The position numbers were made by a program, and so were the translations under genes. Positions 6,977 to 13,405 of a stretch of DNA of 37,524 nt are shown in pieces. Under the pieces are notes generated by a model, which was given only the letters and a program-made list of their open reading frames with translations, did no database searches and was not told the origin of the DNA. This DNA comes from an uncultured Frankiales bacterium (GTDB lineage: Bacteria; Actinomycetota; Actinomycetes; Mycobacteriales; SCTD01): positions 1 through 37,524 of the forward strand of contig CAMLIA010000018.1 of the NCBI GenBank assembly GCA_946479905.1. The letters run 5' to 3'. Position 1 is the first letter of the stretch, and each line of letters starts with the position of its first letter.

Positions 6977-7680
6977 GATGCGGCTCCGTTCGCGTGGCAG
7001 GCGGGGCAGAGCTCGGGCGGGTGCCAGTGCTCGTGGGGGTGGCTGGTGTCGGCGATGAAGCCCTTGGCGACGAGCTCGGCGCAGCACGAGTGGTCGCACG
7101 TGAACGCGGGGGTCGGGTCGCCGGCGTGGCGGGGCGCGGTGGCCGCTTCGCGGTCGGCGAGCGCCTGGCGGCGTTCGAGGATGAAGCGGCCGCGGTCGAG
7201 GTCGGGGCGCTCGTTCCGGGCCCGGAGCCACGCGGTGTAGCAGGCGGGGCAGAACCCGGCCTTGAGGCGGTCGATGTCGGAGCCGGCGACGGGCCGCTGG
7301 CAGCATAGGCAGTCGCCTTGGAGGCTGGACTCGCGGCGCTCGGCGGTCGCGCCGTACCCGCGGACCACCTGGAGGGAGTGCTCGAGCGGGGCGAGGGCGG
7401 TGGACGCCTCGCCGAGGCGGGCGAAGATGCCGGTGATGAGCCGGGCGATCGGGTCGGCGGGCGGGGCGAGGAGGACGCGGGCGGTGGCGGCCTGCTCGGT
7501 GGGGCGGGAGACTTCGCTCCCGCGGCCGCCGCCGGCGCCGCCGGCGGGCATGCCGTCGGGGATGGGCAGGTAGCGGCCGCGGCGCTCGAGGTCGTCGAGG
7601 GTGGCGTCGTCGAGGAGCTTGAGGAGGCGGACGAGCTCGTCGCGATGGCGCTTCGCTCGGGCGACGGTGGACTTGCTCAT
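6973..7680 (-). CDS. Zinc-ribbon protein of unknown function
   Basis: 235 residues from ATG 7680 (ATGA overlap). Helical, basic N-terminus (KSTVARAKRHRDELVRLLKL), Gly-rich stretch near residue 50, then CLCCQRPVAG...FCPACYTAW, a treble-clef or ribbon with two CxxC pairs, and a second C/H-rich segment at the end (CDHSCCAELV ... PELCPACHANG). Several Cys/His pairs imply zinc and nucleic-acid or protein contact. No specific family recognised. Confidence 0.65.
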   Translation of the reverse strand: MSKSTVARAKRHRDELVRLLKLLDDATLDDLERRGRYLPIPDGMPAGGAGGGRGSEVSRPTEQAATARVLLAPPADPIARLITGIFARLGEASTALAPLEHSLQVVRGYGATAERRESSLQGDCLCCQRPVAGSDIDRLKAGFCPACYTAWLRARNERPDLDRGRFILERRQALADREAATAPRHAGDPTPAFTCDHSCCAELVAKGFIADTSHPHEHWHPPELCPACHANGAAS

Positions 7681-7946
7681 TCGGTCTCGCTTTCGGGTGT
7701 CGAGGGTGCGGGCCAGCCGGCCGCGACGGCGTCGCCGGGGTCGGCGGTGGGGTTCGGCCAGGCGCCGGCGGCGTGGCGGGCGCGGAGCGCGGCGGTGAAC
7801 CGGAGGGGCGGGTGGATGCTGGCGTCGCAGATCGTGAGGAGCTCGTCGACGCCGCAGGAGCACTGGAAGGCGATCTCGGCGGTGTCGGTGGCCCGCTCCC
7901 CCATGAGGACGGACGTGATCGGCCAGCACGGCACGGCGGCGATCAC
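7677..7946 (-). CDS. Small Cys-containing phage protein; function unknown
   Basis: 89 residues from GTG 7946, coupled on both sides by GTGA/ATGA overlaps. Visible features: FQCSCGVDELLTICD (three cysteines), then a helical stretch and a Pro-rich acidic end. No family recognised. It immediately follows the initiator-like gene. Confidence 0.6.
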   Translation of the reverse strand: MIAAVPCWPITSVLMGERATDTAEIAFQCSCGVDELLTICDASIHPPLRFTAALRARHAAGAWPNPTADPGDAVAAGWPAPSTPESETE

Positions 7947-8500
7947 CGGTGGACCTTCGGGCAGGGGATGACGTCGCCGGGCCGGCCGGGGGCGTCGACC
8001 CAGAGGGAGCCGCCGCAGGTGTCACAACTGCCCGGTCGAGATCCGCTCCTCGTCGCCACCGGCGACGGGTTCCATTGGTTAATACGGTTCCGGTCGACTG
8101 GTGCGACTGTTCCGGCCACTTTTTGCGACTGTTCCGGCCCTGATTTGCGACTGTTCCGCTCCGGCGAACGGTCGACTGGTGCGACTGTTCCGGGGGCGGC
8201 GATGGCGAGGTCGGCGGCCTCGCTCGCGGCGGAGCCGGGGATGCCGGGAAGGCGGAGCCGGTAGCGGTTCCCGCCCCGGTTCCGGGCGCGCTCGATGAAC
8301 AACTCCTCCAGGTCCTCGAGTTCCTTCTCGGCCCGGATGACGGTGTCCTTCGAGTAGCCGGTCTCGTCGACGAGGAGAGCGATCGAGGGCCACGCCCAGC
8401 CGTAGCGGTTCGTGTGGTCTGCGATCCGGAACGCGACGAGGAGAGCCGGTCCCCGCGCCGTGGAGAACTCGGCGACGGCGACGAGCGCGTCGCGGCTCAA
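7943..8500 (-). CDS. Helix-turn-helix replication initiator-like protein containing an internal iteron array
   Basis: 185 residues from TTG 8500 (TTGA overlap). The N-terminal 90 residues form a winged-helix domain of the replisome-organiser type (GWAWPSIALLVDETGYSKDT, then VIRAEKELEDLEELFIERA). Residues about 100-145 (GTVAPVDR ... GPEQSQK ... GTVAPVDRNRINQ) are encoded by the DNA iterons and look like a linker. The C-terminus has a small CxxC...C segment (CDTCGGSLW...CPKVHR). An initiator gene that carries its own origin is the lambda O arrangement. No helicase, primase or polymerase gene is seen, so host replication machinery is presumably recruited. Confidence 0.65.
   Translation of the reverse strand: MSRDALVAVAEFSTARGPALLVAFRIADHTNRYGWAWPSIALLVDETGYSKDTVIRAEKELEDLEELFIERARNRGGNRYRLRLPGIPGSAASEAADLAIAAPGTVAPVDRSPERNSRKSGPEQSQKVAGTVAPVDRNRINQWNPSPVATRSGSRPGSCDTCGGSLWVDAPGRPGDVIPCPKVHR
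8075..8193. repeat. Iteron array, candidate phage replication origin
   Basis: GCGACTGTTCCG occurs at 8103-8114, 8125-8136, 8147-8158 and 8181-8192. Spacing is 22, 22 and 34 bp. A longer 25-bp unit that includes GGTCGACTG upstream occurs at 8091-8115 and 8169-8193. The flank 8075-8090 (TTGGTTAATACGGTTC) is the AT-richest stretch nearby. The copies fall in all three reading frames of the host gene, so the DNA rather than the protein is conserved. Confidence 0.75.
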
Positions 8501-8724
8501 GACGTGCTCCCGAGGAACGTGCCGTCGTAGGGCGCGGCCCGGCGCTGGTCGTCGAGGGCGCGCTGGAGTTCGGCGAACTCGTCGATGAGGGCGAAGAGCT
8601 GGCGGTCGCGGCGTCGGCGCTCGAGGTGGCCCTGCATGAGCAGGACGGCGACGGTCGCGCCGGCGGCGGCCCACACCACGAGGGCGACCCAGTCGCCGGC
8701 GGTGGGGAGGAGCCGGCGGATCAC
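8497..8724 (-). CDS. Small membrane protein with coiled-coil tail
   Basis: 75 residues from GTG 8724, GTGA overlap. One transmembrane segment (WVALVVWAAAGATVAVLLM) followed by a basic, heptad-like tail (LERRRRDRQLFALIDEFAELQRALDDQ). Function unknown. It pairs with the neighbouring single-span protein. Confidence 0.6.
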   Translation of the reverse strand: MIRRLLPTAGDWVALVVWAAAGATVAVLLMQGHLERRRRDRQLFALIDEFAELQRALDDQRRAAPYDGTFLGSTS

Positions 8725-8834
8725 CGGAACGCCGCCCGGGCCAGGGTCACGACCACGAACGCGAGGAGCGCCCACGAGGCGACGCAGAACACGGCCAGGC
8801 CTGCCCACACGGCCACGAACCGGCGGGCGGTCAC
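8721..8834 (-). CDS. 37-residue single-span membrane peptide
   Basis: GTG 8834 overlaps the previous stop. The peptide is RRF followed by a hydrophobic helix (VAVWAGLAVFCVASWALL). Coupled on both sides. Function unknown. Confidence 0.5.
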   Translation of the reverse strand: MTARRFVAVWAGLAVFCVASWALLAFVVVTLARAAFR

Positions 8835-8893
8835 CGGTGGTCCCCGGACGCTGCCACGGCGGCGACCTGGCCCTTGCCGCAGGTGGGGCACAT
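8831..8893 (-). CDS. 20-residue zinc-knuckle mini-ORF
   Basis: ATG 8893 (TGATG overlap). The product MCPTCGKGQVAAVAASGDHR carries one CPxCG half-ribbon and a late DH. Possibly a tiny zinc peptide or only a coupling ORF. Confidence 0.45.
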   Translation of the reverse strand: MCPTCGKGQVAAVAASGDHR

Positions 8894-9309
8894 CAACGCT
8901 TCGACGCTCGGTTCCACGAGCCGCCCCCTTCCGGGATCTCCTCGACGAGGAGGACGAGGCCGTCGCGTTCCGCGCGCTGCGCGGCGAGGAGCGTGATGGC
9001 ATGGACGTGCTTCGGGCTGTCGTCGATGAGCGCGCCGACCGCGACGAGACCGTCGACGGCCGCCTTGACGGTCGGGTAGCAGTTCCCCGCGTCGGACAGC
9101 GCGACGCCGGGGCGGGTCAGCGGCACGCCGATCACCAGGACGGGGACCTGGATGCCTTTCGGCATGCGGGCCTTCTTCGCCAGCCACCCGAAATCGGCCT
9201 TGACACGCTCGTCGTAATCCGACCGGGCGTGGTAGTGGAGGCCCCGGTGCCGGTTCTCCGACATCGGCGCCTCCGGCCACTCCAGCCGCCACGAGCGGAG
9301 CCCGTTCAC
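8893..9309 (-). CDS. RusA-like Holliday junction resolvase
   Basis: 138 residues from GTG 9309 (GTGA overlap). Central and C-terminal parts match the RusA pattern: a beta-strand VPVLVIGVPLTRPG, then ALSDAGNCYPTVKAAVDGLV and VGALIDDSPKHV, i.e. the acidic D-N-x-K-xxxDGL...DD arrangement used for metal-dependent cleavage of four-way junctions. In phages it resolves recombination or replication intermediates before packaging. The match is by motif only, and the D(C)N spacing is slightly unusual. Confidence 0.65.
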   Translation of the reverse strand: MNGLRSWRLEWPEAPMSENRHRGLHYHARSDYDERVKADFGWLAKKARMPKGIQVPVLVIGVPLTRPGVALSDAGNCYPTVKAAVDGLVAVGALIDDSPKHVHAITLLAAQRAERDGLVLLVEEIPEGGGSWNRASKR

Positions 9310-9524
9310 CGACGGCTCCCGCCGGCCGCCGCGACGACCTCGAGGGCGCGCTGCTCGACCGGCGACGGGGTCACACCGTCAGGCCGCTCGCCGGCGCCGC
9401 GGGCGATGCGCCGCCACTCCTCGATCGAGTGCTGCGGCCACGTGCCGTTCCTGCACCCGGCGAGGCGCGCCTTGTGGATCTGCGCGAGAGCGTTCACCGC
9501 GCTCGGCGCCGGGGCGGCCGTCAC
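9306..9524 (-). CDS. Small phage protein, function unknown
   Basis: 72 residues from GTG 9524, overlapping both neighbours by 4 bp. Helical start (VNALAQIHKARLAGC), then EEWRRIARGAGERPD. No domain recognised. Confidence 0.55.
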   Translation of the reverse strand: MTAAPAPSAVNALAQIHKARLAGCRNGTWPQHSIEEWRRIARGAGERPDGVTPSPVEQRALEVVAAAGGSRR

Positions 9525-9769
9525 GACGCCTCGACGATCGTGATGGCGCGCGGCCCGCCGCCACGGCGGATACGGCCGAGCTGCTCGAGCTCGACGAGCA
9601 CCTGGTGAACGCTGGAGCGGTGCCGGTAGCCGAGCTCGGCCGCGAGTTCGCTCATCGTCGGCGGGTAGCCACGGTCGCGGACGGTGCGGGCGATCACGGC
9701 CACCGCCCGCTCATGGGTCACCGCGCGGGCTTCCGTCACCACCTGCGGCGAACGACCCGAGCCGGTCAC
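9521..9769 (-). CDS. LexA-type winged-helix DNA-binding protein
   Basis: 82 residues from GTG 9769 (GTGA overlap). The body RTVRDRGYPPTMSELAAELG, YRHRSSVHQVLVELEQLG and IRRGGGPRAITIVE is the LexA N-terminal winged helix (RGYPPT-x-REIA, S-x-V-x-HL-x-LE-x-G-x-I). There is no serine protease domain, so it is a short regulator, not a self-cleaving repressor. It may control early or SOS-related expression. The first residues VTGSGRS resemble the gene-start element. Confidence 0.75.
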   Translation of the reverse strand: MTGSGRSPQVVTEARAVTHERAVAVIARTVRDRGYPPTMSELAAELGYRHRSSVHQVLVELEQLGRIRRGGGPRAITIVEAS

Positions 9770-9993
9770 TCGCCCGCTTCCAAGTCGTCGGAAGAGGACG
9801 CCTTGCGGAGGTCCGCAGCGATGGCGGATAGGTGCGCTTCTCGCTTCACCTCGGCGCACATGGCGTCAAGCCACTGCTGGTACTCCAAGCGGCGCACGAG
9901 GCGAGCCAGGGGACGCCACTTCGGCGTGTAGAGCCATCGGTAGAACGTCCGCTCATACTCCTGCTCGCAGAGATTCACGGTCCGATTACTCAC
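9766..9993 (-). CDS. Small basic protein, duplicated (copy A); function unknown
   Basis: 75 residues from GTG 9993. Sequence YERTFYRWLYTPKWRPLARLVRR then a helical segment ending RKASSSDDLEAGE. All but the last residues are identical to the copy at 11094-11324, because the gene lies in the 684-bp repeat. The divergence begins exactly after the SSSDD codons, at the repeat boundary. Confidence 0.6.
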   Translation of the reverse strand: MSNRTVNLCEQEYERTFYRWLYTPKWRPLARLVRRLEYQQWLDAMCAEVKREAHLSAIAADLRKASSSDDLEAGE

Positions 9994-10467
9994 GCCTCGG
10001 CCTCGCCGTTAGCGGGCTGTTGCGGTTTCTTCAGTGGGCAGGTGACTCGGTGGAGCCGAGCCCACTCACGCACCACCGCATGAGGGCTGGCGGGCTGCGA
10101 GTGCCAACCGCACGAGTCGCAAGTCGCCTGCCACATCTCGTGGACCTGCACGGGGTCGGGCCGTTCACTTCCCGGCACAGGGTCGCTCATGTGGCCGGGA
10201 TGAGCTTGTAGCCCGGCGGGAGCAGTACGCCGTTGGGGGCGCCGACGACGGGCTCGCTACGGGTGTAGCCGGGCAGGATCGTCGGCAGGTCGGCCCACGA
10301 GTGCGGGAGGGACTTCTCGTGATCCTTCGGCCACGCGCATGCCACCGGGTGCCCGCTCGGGGTGGCGGCCGGGGCGATCATCCCGCAGATACCACCCTCA
10401 ATGTTGATGCTCGAAGCGTCCGAATCTGTCACGGCTTCTCCTTCGTTCAGGCGACCCAGTCCCGGCA
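9784..10467. repeat. 684-bp perfect direct repeat, copy A
   Basis: Matches 11115-11798 base for base as far as I could compare (offset 1331 bp). It holds most of three small genes. The left boundary is at GTCGTCGGAAG within the 3' end of the first gene, and the right boundary is at CCGGCA within the 5' start element of the third. Confidence 0.93.
9990..10190 (-). CDS. Small zinc-binding protein, duplicated (copy A)
   Basis: 66 residues from ATG 10190 (ATGA overlap). It starts with the recurrent element (MSDPVPGSERPDP). WQATCDSCGWHSQPAS...HAVVREWARLHRVTC shows the C-x2-C...H-x9-12-H/C layout of a one-finger zinc protein common in actinophages. Identical to 11321-11521. Confidence 0.65.
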   Translation of the reverse strand: MSDPVPGSERPDPVQVHEMWQATCDSCGWHSQPASPHAVVREWARLHRVTCPLKKPQQPANGEAEA

Positions 10468-10480
10468 CTTGGTCGCTCAT
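10187..10480 (-). CDS. Small phage protein with CxxH/HSW motif, duplicated (copy A)
   Basis: 97 residues from ATG 10480. Starts MSDQVPGLGRLNEGEAV. The body has CGMIAPAATPSGHPVACAWP then HEKSLPHSWADLP, a Cys/His pattern (C...C...H...HSW) frequent in small actinophage proteins. It differs from its copy at 11518-11826 only at the extreme N-terminus (SDQV here, SDAESVNRL there), at the repeat boundary. Function unknown. Confidence 0.65.
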   Translation of the reverse strand: MSDQVPGLGRLNEGEAVTDSDASSINIEGGICGMIAPAATPSGHPVACAWPKDHEKSLPHSWADLPTILPGYTRSEPVVGAPNGVLLPPGYKLIPAT

Positions 10481-10521
10481 CGGCCCGGCCCTTCCTGGTC
10501 GTCGGACTGTGCGGTCGTCAT
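10477..10521 (-). CDS. 14-residue mini-ORF (MTTAQSDDQEGPGR)
   Basis: ATG 10521 overlaps the preceding mini-ORF stop, and its TGA overlaps the next ATG (10480). It carries the end element QSDDQEGPGR. Likely a cassette remnant or coupling ORF. Confidence 0.35.
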   Translation of the reverse strand: MTTAQSDDQEGPGR

Positions 10522-10586
10522 CGGTGGTTCCCTCTCGTCATGCGAGGCGACCGCATGACCTTCACGACGCCCTCGAACACGGCCAT
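10518..10586 (-). CDS. 22-residue mini-ORF
   Basis: ATG 10586 overlaps the stop of the ribbon-helix-helix gene (TGATG) and its TGA overlaps ATG 10521. Product starts MAVFEGVVKVMRSPR. It may only carry ribosomes across the interval. Confidence 0.35.
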   Translation of the reverse strand: MAVFEGVVKVMRSPRMTRGNHR

Positions 10587-10768
10587 CACGCCTCCGACCG
10601 AGAGCGGACGAGGGAGAAGTTGGTCAGGTCAATCCGCAGGAGCCCTTCCTCGCAGAGCTTGTTGACCAGCCAGTTCATGCCGACGCCAAGCTCGGCCGCT
10701 GTCTCCTTGAGGGCTTCGTGGGTGGCAGGCTCGAAGCGGATCGCCGTAGAGACTCGGGGCGTCCTCAC
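10586..10768 (-). CDS. Ribbon-helix-helix DNA-binding protein
   Basis: 60 residues from GTG 10768 (GTGA overlap). The sequence TPRVSTAIRFEPATHEALKE, TAAELGVGMNWLVNKLCEEGL is a classical Arc/MetJ/HicB-type fold: one DNA-contacting strand (STAIRFEP) then two helices with the conserved G-x-S/N-x-N-x-LV turn. It probably dimerises and represses a promoter. It lies in the unique spacer between the two long repeats. Confidence 0.75.
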   Translation of the reverse strand: MRTPRVSTAIRFEPATHEALKETAAELGVGMNWLVNKLCEEGLLRIDLTNFSLVRSRSEA

Positions 10769-11097
10769 GGCGTACCGATCGTGAACGACGACGACTCGGG
10801 GTCGAGGGTGACGAGGGTGTGGCCCCACTCCTCACGGCCGACGAAGCACGACTCGCCCATCTCGTTGAACCATCCGTTGCCGCTGCACTCGGCGCAGTAG
10901 CCGTAGCCATCGCAGTACCCGCAGTCGCACCCGAGGTCGTCGTAGCGGCAGCGGGTCCGACCTGTGCCATCGCAGTCCGAGCACATGAAGGCGCAGCAGC
11001 CCTCGTGGTCGGGCTTGAGGCCGCAACATGAACCGTCCGAATGTGTGCGCTCGTCGATGGGCTCATTTCCGAGCAATCCCGGCACTTGGTCGCTCAC
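10765..11097 (-). CDS. DnaJ-type zinc-finger protein (two CxxCxGxG)
   Basis: 110 residues from GTG 11097 (GTGA overlap). Starts VSDQVPGLLG, the repeated element. The centre is a tandem zinc domain, CSDCDGTGRTRC ... CGYC ... CAECSGNGWF, with two CxxCxGxG units as in the DnaJ cysteine-rich domain. There is no J domain. Such stand-alone domains occur in phage early regions and may act as chaperone-like or RNA/DNA-binding proteins. It is in the unique spacer between the long repeats. Confidence 0.7.
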   Translation of the reverse strand: MSDQVPGLLGNEPIDERTHSDGSCCGLKPDHEGCCAFMCSDCDGTGRTRCRYDDLGCDCGYCDGYGYCAECSGNGWFNEMGESCFVGREEWGHTLVTLDPESSSFTIGTP

Positions 11098-11324
11098 TGG
11101 CCCGCTCCTCGCTGGTCGTCGGAAGAGGACGCCTTGCGGAGGTCCGCAGCGATGGCGGATAGGTGCGCTTCTCGCTTCACCTCGGCGCACATGGCGTCAA
11201 GCCACTGCTGGTACTCCAAGCGGCGCACGAGGCGAGCCAGGGGACGCCACTTCGGCGTGTAGAGCCATCGGTAGAACGTCCGCTCATACTCCTGCTCGCA
11301 GAGATTCACGGTCCGATTACTCAC
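11094..11324 (-). CDS. Small basic protein, duplicated (copy B)
   Basis: 76 residues from GTG 11324. Identical to 9766-9993 up to SSSDD, then QRGAGQ in place of LEAGE. The new ending resembles QSDDQEGPGR of the 14-residue mini-ORF, as if the end element was exchanged. Confidence 0.6.
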   Translation of the reverse strand: MSNRTVNLCEQEYERTFYRWLYTPKWRPLARLVRRLEYQQWLDAMCAEVKREAHLSAIAADLRKASSSDDQRGAGQ

Positions 11325-11798
11325 GCCTCGGCCTCGCCGTTAGCGGGCTGTTGCGGTTTCTTCAGTGGGCAGGTGACTCGGTGGAGCCGAGCCCACTCAC
11401 GCACCACCGCATGAGGGCTGGCGGGCTGCGAGTGCCAACCGCACGAGTCGCAAGTCGCCTGCCACATCTCGTGGACCTGCACGGGGTCGGGCCGTTCACT
11501 TCCCGGCACAGGGTCGCTCATGTGGCCGGGATGAGCTTGTAGCCCGGCGGGAGCAGTACGCCGTTGGGGGCGCCGACGACGGGCTCGCTACGGGTGTAGC
11601 CGGGCAGGATCGTCGGCAGGTCGGCCCACGAGTGCGGGAGGGACTTCTCGTGATCCTTCGGCCACGCGCATGCCACCGGGTGCCCGCTCGGGGTGGCGGC
11701 CGGGGCGATCATCCCGCAGATACCACCCTCAATGTTGATGCTCGAAGCGTCCGAATCTGTCACGGCTTCTCCTTCGTTCAGGCGACCCAGTCCCGGCA
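11115..11798. repeat. 684-bp perfect direct repeat, copy B
   Basis: Second copy of 9784-10467, with 647 bp of unique sequence between the copies. The absence of silent differences points to recent duplication, active gene conversion or, less likely, a mis-assembly. Confidence 0.93.
11321..11521 (-). CDS. Small zinc-binding protein, duplicated (copy B)
   Basis: 66 residues from ATG 11521, identical in protein and DNA to 9990-10190 (MSDPVPGSERPDP start; TCDSCGWHSQP zinc pair). Confidence 0.65.
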   Translation of the reverse strand: MSDPVPGSERPDPVQVHEMWQATCDSCGWHSQPASPHAVVREWARLHRVTCPLKKPQQPANGEAEA

Positions 11799-11826
11799 GG
11801 CGGTTCACGCTTTCGGCGTCGCTCAT
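11518..11826 (-). CDS. Small phage protein with CxxH/HSW motif, duplicated (copy B)
   Basis: 102 residues from ATG 11826 (ATGA overlap with the upstream stop). The N-terminus MSDAESVNRLPGLGRL joins the 25-bp element to the body shared with copy A. It is the only gene that carries both forms of start element in series (AESVNRLPGLGR plus LNEGE). Confidence 0.65.
   Translation of the reverse strand: MSDAESVNRLPGLGRLNEGEAVTDSDASSINIEGGICGMIAPAATPSGHPVACAWPKDHEKSLPHSWADLPTILPGYTRSEPVVGAPNGVLLPPGYKLIPAT
11793..11817 (-). repeat. 25-bp gene-start element, copy 2
   Basis: Identical to 6455-6479 and to 18165-18189 (opposite strand). The right boundary of the long repeat (11798) falls inside this element. 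Confidence 0.95.
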
Positions 11827-12737
11827 GCGGTCCTCCAGTCGATGCCGGCGAGGTCGACGGCCATGCGGAGAAGGGCGACGCCGGCGGGGACCGCCTTCTC
11901 CGTCCAGGCGCCGGCAGCGTCCGCCGCCTTCGGCTGGATCGCGCCGTGCTCGTCGAGCACCTTGTCGAGCGGGTACGGCCGGGCCCGGAGGACCGTGCGG
12001 AGGAGGCCGCGCGCCCGGGTGTGGCTGTTGGCCATCCGGTCGGGGCGGTAGCCGGTGACGCCGGCCTGGATCTCGTCGGCGACGTGCATGAGGTCCGTGG
12101 CGACCGTGCGGATCGCAGCGATCTTGAGGTCGACGCCGCCGGCGAGGAGCGTCTCGACGGCGAGGTCGACGATCCCGGCGCCGGCGGTGACGGCGAAGGC
12201 GCCGAGGTTCGGGGTCCCGTCGCTGTTCAGCTCCTCCCACGGCTTCGACTCCGCGACGTGCCGCGCCGGCCGCTCGCGCTGGGCGGGCGCCTCGGTCGCC
12301 GGCGACGGCTCGGTGTCGGCCGCCTGGTCCGCCGGTTGATCGGCCACCGCCGCCGGCGCCGGCTCGGCGGGGGCCGGATCTGCGTGGCCCGCCTCTCCCC
12401 CGCTGCGGGCCGGGGTGACGACGACGAGGTCCCTGACCTTGTCCCGCTTCGGGACGTCGGCGATCGGGACGCTCTTGTCGACGCTCGCCTTGCGGTGGAC
12501 CTCGATGCGGTACTCGAGCTCCAGTCCTTCGGCGTGGCCGCGCCGCACGTTCGCGAGCTGGGTCTCGTCGAAGGTGTCGAGCCAGCCGGTCACGGGGTCG
12601 CGGAGATCCGTGTGGGTGGCCTTGAAGACGACCTGCGCGTTGCGCTTGCCGGGGATCTCGGCGAGCGAGGTGACGAGCCCGGTGCCGGTCTCGACGACGA
12701 TCTCTTCGCCGTCGCGGACGATCGTGTCTCTAGCCAC
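11823..12737 (-). CDS. Early phage protein of unknown function, two domains joined by Ala/Pro/Glu linker
   Basis: 304 residues from GTG 12737, overlapping the upstream stop. Residues 1-110 are beta-rich (TIVRDGEEIVVETGTGLVTS ... AQVVFKATHTDL ... LELEYRIEVHRKA), possibly an OB-like fold. Residues about 115-175 are a low-complexity Ala/Pro/Glu linker. The C-terminal 125 residues are helical (IVDLAVETLLAGGVDLKIAA; VGVTG-type turns; LLRTVLRARPYPLDKVL). A role in DNA metabolism is suggested only by the position among early genes. Confidence 0.6.
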   Translation of the reverse strand: MARDTIVRDGEEIVVETGTGLVTSLAEIPGKRNAQVVFKATHTDLRDPVTGWLDTFDETQLANVRRGHAEGLELEYRIEVHRKASVDKSVPIADVPKRDKVRDLVVVTPARSGGEAGHADPAPAEPAPAAVADQPADQAADTEPSPATEAPAQRERPARHVAESKPWEELNSDGTPNLGAFAVTAGAGIVDLAVETLLAGGVDLKIAAIRTVATDLMHVADEIQAGVTGYRPDRMANSHTRARGLLRTVLRARPYPLDKVLDEHGAIQPKAADAAGAWTEKAVPAGVALLRMAVDLAGIDWRTA

Positions 12738-12927
12738 GTCGACCTGCCACGGAAGCGAACACCGTCCGGAGGAGCTCGCGATGGAGGTCCATCGCCATCG
12801 CCTCTGCAGCGCGCGGCGAGTAGCCACGCCGCAACCAGTCCTCCCGGTAGCCGTTGACGGCTTCCTTGAGCGGGCCGAGCTCGTCGAGGAAGGTCAGGAA
12901 CGCCTCCCCCATCGTGGATTCAGCCAT
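12730..12927 (-). CDS. Small helical protein, function unknown
   Basis: 65 residues from ATG 12927, overlapping the upstream gene by 8 bp. All-helical (FLTFLDELGPLKEAVNGYRE, then YSPRAAEAMAMDLHRELLRT). The pattern of a bulky residue then AEAMA resembles small actinophage proteins of unknown role. Confidence 0.6.
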   Translation of the reverse strand: MAESTMGEAFLTFLDELGPLKEAVNGYREDWLRRGYSPRAAEAMAMDLHRELLRTVFASVAGRRG

Positions 12928-13405
12928 GAGTGGTCTCCTCCTGGGCCAGGCGCTCCCGGCCCTCGTCGGTCAGGACCCACACGACGGCCGGGTTGCCGGT
13001 GCGGGTGGGGCGGCGCTCGCCCGAGTCGCGGACCCAGCCACCGGTCATGAGCTCGCCGCGGCGGTTGCCGGGCGAGGGGCGCTGCATCTCCAGCTCGTCC
13101 TCGAGTTCCTGGTCAGTGCGGCCCCGCCACCCGGCCCGCGCGATCGCGTAGAGCACGCGGAGGCGCTGGGTGCCGGAGCGTGGGAGGACGTCGTAGGCGG
13201 CGGCCTTCTCGGTCGCGCGCCCGTGGTGGCGGCCGGGCGTCTCGGCGAGCGGGTCGGAGAGGGCGTCCCCGAAGAGGCCGGGCTGCAGGACCTGGCGAAG
13301 GCGGTCGGCGGCGGCGATCTCAGCGACGGTGGGCCGGCTGGTGCGGCCCATGGCGGAGAGGACGGTGCGGAGGTCGTCGAGGTTGACGACGGCGCTCGGG
13401 CTCAC
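12920..13405 (-). CDS. Winged-helix DNA-binding protein
   Basis: 161 residues from GTG 13405 (GTGA overlap). The C-terminal half shows a winged helix: GTQRLRVLYAIARAGWRGRT, DQELEDELEMQRPSPGNRRG, ELMTGGWVRDSGERRPTRTG, then VVWVLTDEG, i.e. three helices and a beta wing with the G-W-I/V-x-D-S-G turn. Probably a regulator or replication accessory factor. The N-terminal 75 residues are helical with no known domain. Confidence 0.7.
   Translation of the reverse strand: MSPSAVVNLDDLRTVLSAMGRTSRPTVAEIAAADRLRQVLQPGLFGDALSDPLAETPGRHHGRATEKAAAYDVLPRSGTQRLRVLYAIARAGWRGRTDQELEDELEMQRPSPGNRRGELMTGGWVRDSGERRPTRTGNPAVVWVLTDEGRERLAQEETTHG

Noticed and set aside
8091..8193. Repeated array as a CRISPR or as a protein repeat
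   Set aside because: Only four copies with 10-22 bp between and no unique spacers of CRISPR size. The copies are in three frames, so it is not a protein repeat.
11518..12240. 240-residue extension of the duplicated 102-residue gene
   Set aside because: The upstream part is a second frame of the 304-residue gene and is Arg-rich. The ATGA overlap and the conserved start element fix the start at 11826.
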